Assembly (NCBI GenBank): GCA_003605055.1
Contig: QZKP01000057.1
Span: 19,713 to 83,712 of the forward strand
Source of the DNA: Desulfarculus sp.
GTDB lineage: Bacteria > Desulfobacterota > Desulfarculia > Desulfarculales > Desulfarculaceae
DNA length: 64,000 nt
Direction of reading: 5' to 3'
Under the pieces are notes generated by a model, which saw only the letters and a list, made by a program, of their open reading frames with translations, searched no databases and was not told the origin of the DNA. The translations under genes and the position numbers were made by a program. Of the stretch, positions 18,078 through 27,041 are shown piece after piece; positions within the stretch are counted from its first letter, which is position 1; each line of letters opens with the position of its first letter.

Positions 18078-19934
18078 CTACTGTGCGCCCTCCAGGGAAA
18101 TCCTGGGCTCCTGCTCAAAGCCGCAGCGGGCCAGGGTCTCCGGCGTGGGAAGGCCTTGTTCATCCCAGCCCCGCAGGGCGTAGTAGGCAGAGCGCATCTT
18201 CAGGAAGTTTTCCTCGCCTATGATCTTGCCCTCCGGCGGGCCCGAGGGCAGCGCCTCGTGCAGGATTCGCCGGGGCACCCGGTCCTGCTCCACGGTGAAG
18301 CCCTCCCGGATGTTGATGCGCCGCACCAGGGTCTCGGCCACCTCCGCCCTTTGCTCCAGCTCCGCGGCCGTGAACTTCTGGCCCGTGACCACGCCCAGGT
18401 ACTCGGCCCAATCCGGGTTTTTCAGCGGAATGAACTTGCCGGGGAAGTCGCACACCACCAGCGAGTGCATGACGCTGTTTTCGTTCATCATCTCCACCAC
18501 CAGTTCGGCCTTGCCCTCCGCGGTGAAGGGGTTCACCCCGCCCAACACCTCTTTCATGGGGGGCCAGGCCCGGCGGTGGCAGCCGCCCCGGGGCGTGGTG
18601 GAGTAGGTTATGGTGGAGCCCCAGCCGGCGCGGGGGTCATAGGCCGGGAACTCCATGCCCTTGGAGTGCATGGCGAAGGTCTCGGCCTCCCGGCCCAGCA
18701 GGCGGGCCATGTCCCGCACGCCCAAGGTGCAGAAGGCCCCAAAGCCCTGCTTGCGCCCCATCAGCTCCAGAAGCTCCACGGCGGCCAGATAGTTGCCGAA
18801 CTTGAGCTCCAGCCCGCCCGTCTCGCGCTTGCTGATCAGTCCCCGCTCGTAACACTCCATGGCAAAGCCGATGATGACCCCGGCGGAGATGGTGTCCATG
18901 CCCAGGTCGTCGCAGATGTAGTTGGCCTTGATGATGGCCGGCAGGTAGTCGATCTCCAGGTTGGAGCCCAGCATGCCGATGGTCTCGTACTCGGGCCCCT
19001 CCAGCTTGGTGCCGGCGAACACGCCCTCGTCGACCTGGGTTATCTTGCTGCAGGCCAGGAAGCAGCCGTAACAGGCGCGGTCGGCCACGGTGGCCTTGGC
19101 CACCCCGTCCTTGTCTATGGTGCCGATGGCCGCCTCGAACTGCCCCCGGGAGAAGTTCCGGGTGGGCAGCATCCCGGCGGCGTGGGTGATGTTCAGGGTC
19201 AGCGGGGTGCCGAACTTGTGCCGGGCGTTGGCGATGGGGCTTTGCTTGTAAACCTCGTAGTGCTTTTTGATCAGGGCGTACAGGCCGGGCAGGTCCGCGC
19301 AGCCCACGCCGCCGCTGCCCTTGATGGCCAGGCCCTTGAGGTTCTTGGCGCCCATGACCGCCCCGGCGCCCCCGCGGCCGGCCTTGCGGAAATAGTCGCT
19401 GCCCACGCAGGCGAACTTGATGAGGTTCTCGCCGGCCGGCCCTATGGACAGGCAGCCGCACTCCGGGTGCAGGGCCTGCTTGAGATAGGTCTCGGTGGCA
19501 AAGGAGCCCTGGCCCCAGAGATGGCCGGCGTCTTGAAAGCTCACCTTGTCGTCTTGGATGAATAACAGGCTCGGCCGCTTGGCCTTGCCGGTGATGAGCA
19601 GGCCGTCATAGCCGGCGAACTTCAGCTCCGGCGCGATGCGGCCGCTGGAATAGGTCTCCAGCCAGCCGCCGGAGGCGGGAGACTTGGTGACGATCAGGTG
19701 CTTGCAGCCGCAGGGGGCCATGGTCCCGGTGAGGGGGCCGGTAAGGACCATAAAGACGTTGTCCGGGCCCAGGGGATGGGCCTCGGGCGGGATGAGGTCC
19801 CAGTAGAGCTTGGCCCCCAAGGCGCGACCGCCGATGTATTTGTGCAGAACCTCCTCGGGCAGCGCAATGGCCTGGGAGGACTCGGTCCCAAGGTCTATAT
19901 GCAGCAGTTGCCCCTTATAACCCGGCGGCATCAC
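18078..19934 (-). CDS. Aldehyde ferredoxin oxidoreductase family tungstoenzyme
   Basis: A 618-residue protein of AOR length. The 4Fe-4S ligands are CYGCFLAC (Cys288, 291, 295), and the fourth Cys lies in HSLVVCDF. Other AOR landmarks are YIGGRALGAKLYWDL near the N-terminus, GRGGAGAVMGAKNLKGLAIKG, and the C-terminal YYALRGWDEQGLPT. The enzyme oxidises aldehydes to carboxylates, or reduces carboxylates, with ferredoxin using a bis-pterin tungsten cofactor. Its own MoaD and polyferredoxin follow immediately. A few AOR homologues of unknown function exist (WOR4/5-type), so the substrate is open. Confidence 0.93.
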   Translation of the reverse strand: MMPPGYKGQLLHIDLGTESSQAIALPEEVLHKYIGGRALGAKLYWDLIPPEAHPLGPDNVFMVLTGPLTGTMAPCGCKHLIVTKSPASGGWLETYSSGRIAPELKFAGYDGLLITGKAKRPSLLFIQDDKVSFQDAGHLWGQGSFATETYLKQALHPECGCLSIGPAGENLIKFACVGSDYFRKAGRGGAGAVMGAKNLKGLAIKGSGGVGCADLPGLYALIKKHYEVYKQSPIANARHKFGTPLTLNITHAAGMLPTRNFSRGQFEAAIGTIDKDGVAKATVADRACYGCFLACSKITQVDEGVFAGTKLEGPEYETIGMLGSNLEIDYLPAIIKANYICDDLGMDTISAGVIIGFAMECYERGLISKRETGGLELKFGNYLAAVELLELMGRKQGFGAFCTLGVRDMARLLGREAETFAMHSKGMEFPAYDPRAGWGSTITYSTTPRGGCHRRAWPPMKEVLGGVNPFTAEGKAELVVEMMNENSVMHSLVVCDFPGKFIPLKNPDWAEYLGVVTGQKFTAAELEQRAEVAETLVRRINIREGFTVEQDRVPRRILHEALPSGPPEGKIIGEENFLKMRSAYYALRGWDEQGLPTPETLARCGFEQEPRISLEGAQ

Positions 19935-19943
19935 GTAGTTTCC

Positions 19944-20294
19944 TTAGTCCAGCAGTTGCCGGTCCACGTTGATGGACGGGAAGGCGTAGATGATGCGAAT
20001 GGGCTTGGCGCCGGTGTTGACCACCCGGTGCTTGATATTCGGTGGAATAAGCACCGTCATGGGGGCCTCCACCTTAATCACTTCATCGTTTATGTGAATC
20101 TCGCCCGAGCCCTCGCGCAGCAGGACACAGTCTTCGATGCTGTGTTTGTGCAACGGAATCTGCCCGCCGGGCTGAATGACTATCTCGCCCATGGTGATGT
20201 TCTGCGCGCCCAGCTTCCCCCCGATCAGCTCCCTGCGCTGCACCAGCGGATACATCTGCTCCAGGGGCATGTCCTTATTTTTCAGCACCGGCAT
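19944..20294 (-). CDS. Cupin domain protein
   Basis: A 116-residue single cupin. Motif 1 reads IQPGGQIPLHKHSIEDCVLLREGSGE (G-x5-HxH-x-E type) and motif 2 reads PPNIKHRVVNTGAKPIRIIYAF, giving three His plus one Glu as a possible metal site. It lies first after the regulator gene and 9 bp before AOR, with an excellent TTAGGAGGAAG ribosome-binding site. It could be a small isomerase or decarboxylase of the pathway or a ligand-binding protein. Confidence 0.85.
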   Translation of the reverse strand: MPVLKNKDMPLEQMYPLVQRRELIGGKLGAQNITMGEIVIQPGGQIPLHKHSIEDCVLLREGSGEIHINDEVIKVEAPMTVLIPPNIKHRVVNTGAKPIRIIYAFPSINVDRQLLD

Positions 20295-20452
20295 CTGCTT
20301 CCTCCTAAACGCTGTTCCGCCTTGTATAGCGGCTCTAAATATGGATTTGCCGTTAGATGACCGCGGTAATGCCTGGGCCGGGTTTTTGCCAGCCCCCTAA
20401 AACGATTGCGCACCCTATTACCTTGAAATTGTTTTTCATGTTGCAACCCAGC

Positions 20453-21133
20453 TTATTTGTTTTGCTGCATGAGCCGGTCTATGGCCTGGCAGCCGTTTTC
20501 CAGGTGCAGGCTCAGAATCCTGGTGGCTTCGGCCAGGTCTCTTTTCCGCAAGGCCTCCAAGAGCAGGCCGTGCTCGGCGTTGGCCTGCTTCATGCGGGTG
20601 TCTTCGGCCAGGGCCAGATACAGATACGGCGTGATGTTGTTGTGCAGCCCGCCCAGGATCTTGACCAGGCGGGGGGAGCCGGTTAACTCGTGGATCCGGT
20701 GGTGGAACGTCCGGTTTAACTCGATCCATTCCGAATCGGTAATGTCTGGGGCGATCATGAGTTGGTATATCTCGGCTATGCCTTGGAAGCTTTCGGCGTT
20801 CAAGGACTTGAGCCCCCGCTGCAGAGACATTTCCTCCAAGGGGATGACCAGCGAATAAATGTCGTAAAGGTCTTCGCGGGTGAGCTTGTTGACCACGATG
20901 CGCCGGTCGGGTCGGAAGCTGACCATGCCTTCGGCCTCCAACTGGCGCAGGGCCTCGCGCACCGGGTTGGCGCTGACGTTAAGGCTGGCGGCCAGCTCGC
21001 CGATCTTGAGCTGCTGGCCGGGCTCGATCCTGCCGGTCACGATGACGTGGCGGAGCCGTTCATAGACCACCCGCTGCAGTTGCGGCTTCTCCACCGGAGG
21101 CCCCAGGATCAGGGAAGGTACGCTGTTCGGCAT
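20453..21133 (-). CDS. GntR family transcriptional regulator (FCD subfamily)
   Basis: A 226-residue protein. The N-terminal winged helix spans about residues 10-80 (GELAASLNVSANPVREALRQLEAEGMV is the family signature). The C-terminal all-helical FCD domain has likely metal or ligand His/Asp residues (ELNRTFHHRIHEL, LSLHLENG). It starts at ATG 21133; a longer version would translate the AT-rich palindrome. It is the obvious regulator of the catabolic cluster that begins 158 bp downstream on the same strand, with the pathway substrate or product as likely effector. Confidence 0.9.
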   Translation of the reverse strand: MPNSVPSLILGPPVEKPQLQRVVYERLRHVIVTGRIEPGQQLKIGELAASLNVSANPVREALRQLEAEGMVSFRPDRRIVVNKLTREDLYDIYSLVIPLEEMSLQRGLKSLNAESFQGIAEIYQLMIAPDITDSEWIELNRTFHHRIHELTGSPRLVKILGGLHNNITPYLYLALAEDTRMKQANAEHGLLLEALRKRDLAEATRILSLHLENGCQAIDRLMQQNK

Positions 21134-21139
21134 GCGGGT

Positions 21140-21164
21140 AAGATATATATATATTATATATCTT
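21140..21164. promoter_or_regulatory. AT-rich perfect palindrome, candidate GntR operator
   Basis: Arms AAGATATATA (21140-21149) and TATATATCTT (21155-21164) flank TATAT, immediately before the regulator start codon. A short inverted repeat CTTGTCAAG (21162-21170) overlaps its end. FCD regulators bind short AT-rich palindromes near their own genes, so autoregulation is likely. The same TA-rich block could also serve as the -10 region. Confidence 0.5.
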
Positions 21165-21170
21165 GTCAAG

Positions 21171-21581
21171 CACAAAAAATTTATGGATTTAATATATTAA
21201 TTTCAATAAGTTATGCTCTCAAGCCAGGCCTGGGCTCACCTTGCCGCGTCCTTCTGCGCCGAGGATCACATCCGCAAGGGCCTTCATATAATTTGCTACA
21301 TATAATCAATAAGTTAACCGCAAGAACCTCGGCGCGTTCACAGCCCAACCGGGGTCCAGGGGGCCAAAGCAGGCGCCCGCCCCGCAGGCCGAGCCTTGGC
21401 CGGCTTTGCTGGCCGGCGGCCAGCAATAGATTGCTTCTCGCCGTAATTATTGGTAACAACTCAGTCAGGCCCTACTGAACCGGGCCTGGCCTGCGTCCTC
21501 CTCGGCCGCCCCACCCAGGCGGCCGGCGGACAAACCAGCCGCCGGGCCCCGGTTTTGCGCCAGCCCACGGCGGAGACCCTC
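21171..21581. other. Divergent intergenic region, no gene seen
   Basis: About 410 bp between the GntR regulator and the NtrC-type regulator. The left part (to about 21320) is AT-rich and must hold the promoters. The right part (21330-21580) is GC-rich and contains an in-frame but unconserved extension of the regulator gene. No convincing sigma-54 or sigma-70 motif was found for the plus-strand gene. Confidence 0.4.
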
Positions 21582-22964
<1,383 letters not shown>

Positions 22965-22988
22965 GGCGTTGCGCCTGGTCAACATAGA

Positions 22989-23004
22989 GTTGCGTTAGCG
23001 CAAC
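22989..23004. promoter_or_regulatory. GTTGCG-N4-CGCAAC inverted repeat, candidate activator site
   Basis: Perfect 6-bp arms (22989-22994 / 22999-23004) about 150 bp before the sigma-54 promoter. A second copy of the half-site occurs at 23134-23145 (GTTGC-GG-GCAAC). Position and repetition fit an upstream activating sequence for the Fis-type domain of the preceding regulator. Confidence 0.5.
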
Positions 23005-23012
23005 AAATCAAT

Positions 23013-23037
23013 CCCCGGCCCGTTATGGCGGGGTTTT
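23013..23037 (+). terminator. Terminator after the NtrC-type regulator
   Basis: CCCCGGCC ... GGCGGGG hairpin followed by TTTTT (23034-23038), 50 bp after the stop codon. The stem has one bulge. It would separate the regulator transcript from the sigma-54-driven operon. Confidence 0.6.
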
Positions 23038-23133
23038 TGGCCCCCGACGGCCGCGTTGCCCGTTACACGCCGAAACGATCCCTTCCGGGCCCCGCCAAGG
23101 GGCTCTCACCAACTACATCAATTAAATAAATAA

Positions 23134-23145
23134 GTTGCGGGCAAC
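23134..23145. promoter_or_regulatory. Second GTTGC/GCAAC palindrome
   Basis: GTTGC (23134-23138) and GCAAC (23141-23145) with a GG centre, ending about 10 bp before the -24 element. It shares its half-site with the repeat at 22989. Confidence 0.4.
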
Positions 23146-23154
23146 ACCCGGCCT

Positions 23155-23170
23155 TGGTACGGGCCTTGCT
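23155..23170 (+). promoter_or_regulatory. Sigma-54 promoter (-24/-12)
   Basis: TGGTAC-GGGCC-TTGCT matches the consensus TGGCAC-N5-TTGCW at all but one position, with exactly 10 nt between the invariant GG (23156-23157) and GC (23168-23169). The predicted start of transcription, near 23181, falls just before the ribosome-binding site of the stress-protein gene. Confidence 0.75.
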
Positions 23171-23201
23171 CTCCCCTGAGGCAAGGAGAGATGTATTCCG
23201 C

Positions 23202-23729
23202 ATGCTCCGCAGAGTCTTGATTGTTTTGGAGAACGAGGAGGTCTGCCGCCAGGCGGTGGACTATGCCCGGGAGCTGGCCGGCCGCATGGGCGCGGAGGTC
23301 ACCCTGCTCATGCTGGTGGAGATGGCCCTGTTGGACCGCGGCGCCTTGGGCCGCAAGCGCAGCGCCCTCAATGAGCTGGATGAGCGGGCGGGCCGCCTGC
23401 TGGCCGAGATCGGGGCCGAGTTCCTGCGCGAGGGCATAGCCACCAGCGCGGCCCTGCGGGTGGGCGACCCGGCCCAGGAGCTGGTGAAGTTCCTGGCCGA
23501 GCGGCCGCCCTTCCAGGTGGCCATCTGGGGCAGCGGCCAGGAACTGCCAGCCCCGGCCCGCCGTCACTGGCTGGCCAAGGCGGCAGGCGCCTTGGAGTGT
23601 TCCTTGCTCGCGGTGCAGGCCAGGCAAAGGCCCCAGGCGAGTGCGCCAGCCGCGGAGGCCGCGGGTGAGCAGCCGACGGTTTCGAACACAGGCCGATCCA
23701 AGCCGGCGGGAGACCGCAAACGTCAATAA
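23202..23729 (+). CDS. Universal stress protein family
   Basis: A 175-residue UspA-like protein. Residues 1-140 carry the fold (RRVLIVLENEEVCRQAVDYARELAGRMGAEVTLLMLVE at the N-terminus, split here; ALRVGDPAQELVKFL in the middle; LAKAAGALECSLLAVQA at the end). The usual ATP-binding G-x2-G-x9-G-S/T motif is not evident, so it is probably a non-nucleotide-binding type. The last 35 residues are basic and low-complexity. The start ATG 23202 lies 13 nt after GGAG; a nearer ATG (23191) is out of frame. It is the first gene of the sigma-54 operon. Confidence 0.82.
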   Translation: MLRRVLIVLENEEVCRQAVDYARELAGRMGAEVTLLMLVEMALLDRGALGRKRSALNELDERAGRLLAEIGAEFLREGIATSAALRVGDPAQELVKFLAERPPFQVAIWGSGQELPAPARRHWLAKAAGALECSLLAVQARQRPQASAPAAEAAGEQPTVSNTGRSKPAGDRKRQ

Positions 23730-23739
23730 GGAGTCTAGG

Positions 23740-25269
23740 ATGGCCATTGTCATCATTTCCAGCGAAATCAAAAACGTCAGGAGAGATCTGGCCCAGAGCG
23801 TGGCGGCCAAGCTGGGCGCCCAGTGCATCAGCCGCGAACAACTTGTGGAGCAAGCCACCCAGGCCGGCATCCCCGTGGGGAAGCTGGAGGTGGCCGTGTT
23901 CAAGCAGAGCACGCCGCGGGAGCGTTTGGCGCGCCTGAAGTATCGTTATCTGGCCTTCGTCACCGCCGCCCTCTGCGATCTGGCCAGCCAACACCGCGAC
24001 CTGGTCTACCACGGCCGGGCGGGCAACCTGCTCTTGCCCAGAATCTCTCATGTGATACGGGTGCGGCTCCTGGCCGACGAAGAGCGCCAGTTGCAGCAGA
24101 CCATGACCTCGTTGAACCTGGAGATGGAAAAGGCCAAGGACTATCAGCGCCGACTGCAAGAGGATGTGGCGCGCTGGGTTCATTTCATGCACGGCACAGA
24201 TCCCAACGACCTCCGGGGCTACGACCTGGTTCTAAACCTGGCCCACTTGAAAATGGAAAGCGCCGCAGCGGCCATCTTCTCCATGGCCCAACTGCCGGAT
24301 TTCCAGACCACCCCGGCCTCCACCCAGGCCCTGGGCGATCTCTGCCTGGCCGCGCGGGCTCGCGACCTGCTGGGCCGTGATGAGCGCACCGGCGACATAG
24401 ACCTGGGGGTTTCGGCCCAGGACGGGCGGCTGACCGTGACCTACATGCCGCAGCAGGCAGAAAAGGCCCCAGCCATCAAGGCGCTGCTGGCCTCCCTGCA
24501 AGGGGCGCGCGAGGTGGTCTGCACCATGGCGCTGACCAACCTGCTTTGGGTCTCGGAGTCCTTCGACCCCGACAGTTCCAGCTTCGCCCACGTGACCGAT
24601 TTGGCCCAGCGCTGGGGCGCGGCGGTGGAGCTGATGCGCCTGGCGCCCCAGACCGCCGATGAAGAGGGAGTTTGCCTCGCCAGCGCCGAGGATCTGACCG
24701 CCGCCGGGCCCTGCCTGCCCAAGGAGATGGACCTCACCGGCGGCATCCAGGACGACGTGGTGACTCAGCCCGCCGGAGCCGACGGGGGCCTGGCCTCCAC
24801 CGCCGAACGTCTGATCAGCCTGGGCCTATTCGGCGGGGGGCGCGTCCTAGTTGGCGGCGGCGAGGAGGTGGTGGTGGCCATCAAGTCCGCGCCGCACTAC
24901 TCGCTGGTGGTGGTGGGTGACGTGTTCGTGAGCAAGTCGCCGGCGGTGCGCACTAGGCTCAGCCGCGAGCTGGTGGCCTATGTCTCCGAGCGGGTCACCC
25001 TGCCGGTCATGTCCAAGGAAGACTTGCAAGCCAAGGTGGTCTTCGGCGCCAAGCAGTTCGCGCGCCTGGCCCTGTACACCGCCCCGGTGGCAGCGATCTT
25101 CCTAGCGGTGTTCACCTTCCAGGAGCCGATACAGGGGTTCCTGGGTTCTCCGGGCAGTCTGGGCATGAAGGTCTTGGCCGCCGCCGCAGTGGCCGGCTTC
25201 GTGCCCCTGGTGGCCTACCTCTACGGGAACAGCGCGGGGCTGCTCTTCAAGTGGTTGCGGTTTGAATAA
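23740..25269 (+). CDS. Membrane-anchored cytidylate-kinase-like/USP-like protein
   Basis: A 509-residue protein beginning MAIVIISSEIKNVRRDLA at ATG 23740 (AAGGAG upstream). Residues 1-200 match the cytidylate-kinase-like family (REQLVEQATQAGI, LVYHGRAGNLLLP, RVRLLADEE), but the P-loop GxxGSGK position reads SSEIKNVRRD, with no Gly-Lys. Residues about 210-285 resemble a BON-type segment, and about 370-430 a USP-like nucleotide-fold segment (YSLVVVGDVFVSKSPA). Two C-terminal membrane helices (about 435-455 and 475-497) anchor it. It is likely a ligand-binding regulator rather than a kinase. Gene neighbours are USP and TauE/SafE. Confidence 0.75.
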   Translation: MAIVIISSEIKNVRRDLAQSVAAKLGAQCISREQLVEQATQAGIPVGKLEVAVFKQSTPRERLARLKYRYLAFVTAALCDLASQHRDLVYHGRAGNLLLPRISHVIRVRLLADEERQLQQTMTSLNLEMEKAKDYQRRLQEDVARWVHFMHGTDPNDLRGYDLVLNLAHLKMESAAAAIFSMAQLPDFQTTPASTQALGDLCLAARARDLLGRDERTGDIDLGVSAQDGRLTVTYMPQQAEKAPAIKALLASLQGAREVVCTMALTNLLWVSESFDPDSSSFAHVTDLAQRWGAAVELMRLAPQTADEEGVCLASAEDLTAAGPCLPKEMDLTGGIQDDVVTQPAGADGGLASTAERLISLGLFGGGRVLVGGGEEVVVAIKSAPHYSLVVVGDVFVSKSPAVRTRLSRELVAYVSERVTLPVMSKEDLQAKVVFGAKQFARLALYTAPVAAIFLAVFTFQEPIQGFLGSPGSLGMKVLAAAAVAGFVPLVAYLYGNSAGLLFKWLRFE

Positions 25270-25313
25270 ACACACTCAGGCATTAGGCCCGTTTTTCGCC
25301 GGGGAGGATAGGA

Positions 25314-26411
25314 ATGCACGGTCTCCTTTCGGAACTTTTCATCAACCTTGACCTGTACTCGGCCCTGCAGGTGGTGATCCTGGGCTTCATAGGCGGCGTC
25401 CTGAGCGGATTCATCGGCAGCGGCGGGGCCTTCTTCATGACGCCGGGCATGATGAACCTGGGGGTGCAGGGTGTGGTCGCTGTGGCCAGCAACATCACCC
25501 ACAAGTTCGGCAAGGCCATGGTGGGCTCGCACAAGCACGGAGAGATGGGCAATGTGGACAAGAAGCTGGCCTTATCCCTGCTCATCACAGCCGCCGCCGG
25601 CATCCGGCTGGCGGTATGGTTGTCTAGCCTCCTGTTCGAAAGTGGAGATGCCAGCGGGGGGCACAAGGGCGCCGGGGCCAACCTCTATATCAGCCTGGTG
25701 TTCGTGAGCATTCTTACCGTGGTGGCGGTCTCCATGCTCAAGGACGTTTTCGGCAAGAAGAGCGACGGTGACACGGGACCCTCGCACAAGATCGCCGAGG
25801 CCCTGGCCAGGCTGAACCTGAAGCCCCTGATCTACTTCAAGGTGGCCGACGTGCACGTGTCGTTGTGGGTGCTCCTGCTGGTGGGCCTGACCACGGGCTA
25901 CCTGGCCGGCACCATTGGCGTGGGCGGCTTCATCGGCGTGCCGGCCATGATCTACGTCTTCGGCATCCCCACCGCAGTGGCTGCCGGCACCGAGCTTTAC
26001 CTGGCCATGTTCATGGGGGCTTTCGGCGCGCTCAACTACGCCTTCGCGGGTTATGTGGACCTTAGGCTGGTCTTGCTCCTGTTCTTGGGTTCACTGCTCG
26101 GGGTGCATCTGGGCGTGTACGGGGTCAAGGTGGTCAAGGAGAAGATCATCCGCCTGGTCACCGGCGTAATCATCCTCCTATGCGTGCTCAGCCGGGCGGT
26201 GGCCATTCCTGTCTACCTTCGCCAGATGGACCTCATTAATACCGCCGCCTCGTGGGACGGGTGGTTGAACAGCGCCAGCAAGGGGCTTCTTTTCGCAAGT
26301 GGATTCGCTGGCATCGGCATCATTATGTATAACGTGCTCAAGGCTTACCGTCAGCGGCTGCGCCTTAAGCGTACCATCGCCTACTCGCAGAAGCCGACCG
26401 GGCAGCACTAG
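25314..26411 (+). CDS. TauE/SafE family sulfite/sulfonate exporter-like permease
   Basis: A 365-residue polytopic protein with about eight membrane helices in two homologous halves. Each half begins with the family motif: GGVLSGFIGSGGAFFMTPGMM (about residues 24-44) and TGYLAGTIGVGGFIGVPAMIY (about 194-214). A longer than usual cytoplasmic loop (about 105-165) separates the halves. The family exports sulfite, sulfoacetate or other C-S compounds. It sits between the membrane cytidylate-kinase-like gene and a receiver, 20 bp before the latter, so transport and signalling are probably linked. Confidence 0.9.
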   Translation: MHGLLSELFINLDLYSALQVVILGFIGGVLSGFIGSGGAFFMTPGMMNLGVQGVVAVASNITHKFGKAMVGSHKHGEMGNVDKKLALSLLITAAAGIRLAVWLSSLLFESGDASGGHKGAGANLYISLVFVSILTVVAVSMLKDVFGKKSDGDTGPSHKIAEALARLNLKPLIYFKVADVHVSLWVLLLVGLTTGYLAGTIGVGGFIGVPAMIYVFGIPTAVAAGTELYLAMFMGAFGALNYAFAGYVDLRLVLLLFLGSLLGVHLGVYGVKVVKEKIIRLVTGVIILLCVLSRAVAIPVYLRQMDLINTAASWDGWLNSASKGLLFASGFAGIGIIMYNVLKAYRQRLRLKRTIAYSQKPTGQH

Positions 26412-26431
26412 TGACAGGGAGGAAGTTTCCC

Positions 26432-26878
26432 ATGTCCACGCCGCTTAGGGTCATGTTGATCGACGACGAGCCCATCGTGGGCAAGCGCCTGGGACCGGTC
26501 CTGGAAAAAATGGGGTGCCAGACCGAGACGTTTGTGGAGCCGGCCGTCGCCCTTAACCGCCTGGCGGAACAGGAATTCGACGTGGTGGTCACCGACATCC
26601 GCATGGAAGAAGTGGACGGCATCGGGGTCCTGGAGCGGGTCAAGGCGCTGTCCCCGCGCACCAAGGTCATCATGATAACCGGGTATGCTACCCTGGAGGT
26701 AGCCCACGAGGCCCTGGCCAAGGGAGCCTTTGACTTCATTGCCAAACCATTCGAGCCGCGGGACATGCGTCAGGCCGTAGCCAAGGCCGCCGAGGCCCTG
26801 GGGCTCCAAATGCCGGAGGCGGCGGCCCTCATGGTCGAGGAGATACTTCTTACGGAAGAGAGTGGTCTACCTGAATAA
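26432..26878 (+). CDS. Single-domain response regulator
   Basis: A 148-residue protein: receiver residues about 5-122 (IDDEP, phospho-Asp in VVVTDIRMEEVDG, Lys in IAKPFEP) plus a 25-residue acidic tail, no output domain. The start is ATG 26432 with GGGAGGAAG upstream. It is about 60% alike by eye to the receiver at 27927 (both read DDEPIVG+RL, VVTDIRM, KGAFDFIAKPF), so the two arose by duplication. Confidence 0.9.
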   Translation: MSTPLRVMLIDDEPIVGKRLGPVLEKMGCQTETFVEPAVALNRLAEQEFDVVVTDIRMEEVDGIGVLERVKALSPRTKVIMITGYATLEVAHEALAKGAFDFIAKPFEPRDMRQAVAKAAEALGLQMPEAAALMVEEILLTEESGLPE

Positions 26879-26996
26879 GGGCGGCCGCCACGCCTACCAC
26901 TTGGACGCCAAGCTGGGGCCTTTGCGCGCCGGCCTGCCCGGCATCAACCACCTGGAGGTGCGCGAAGGCCTGCCCTTCCCTCCGGCCGCGGTATAG
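26862..26996 (+). pseudogene. Short overlapping ORF, possible gene remnant
   Basis: A 44-codon frame (GTG to TAG) overlaps the end of the receiver by 17 bp. It encodes VVYLNKGGRHAYHLDAKLG..., with a composed, non-shadow-like amino acid content. There is no separate ribosome-binding site. It could be the tail of a once longer protein lost during duplication of the receiver/kinase-like pair, or a small translationally coupled protein. I do not recognise a family. Confidence 0.3.
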
Positions 26997-27041
26997 GCCC
27001 GGCCGCCGCGCCCGCGGCGGCCGCCAGAGAGGATGGAAGTC

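Noticed and set aside
20372..20390. GG-N10-GC pattern resembling a sigma-54 promoter (plus strand)
   Set aside because: Flanking bases do not match TGGCAC/TTGC well and no plus-strand gene follows.
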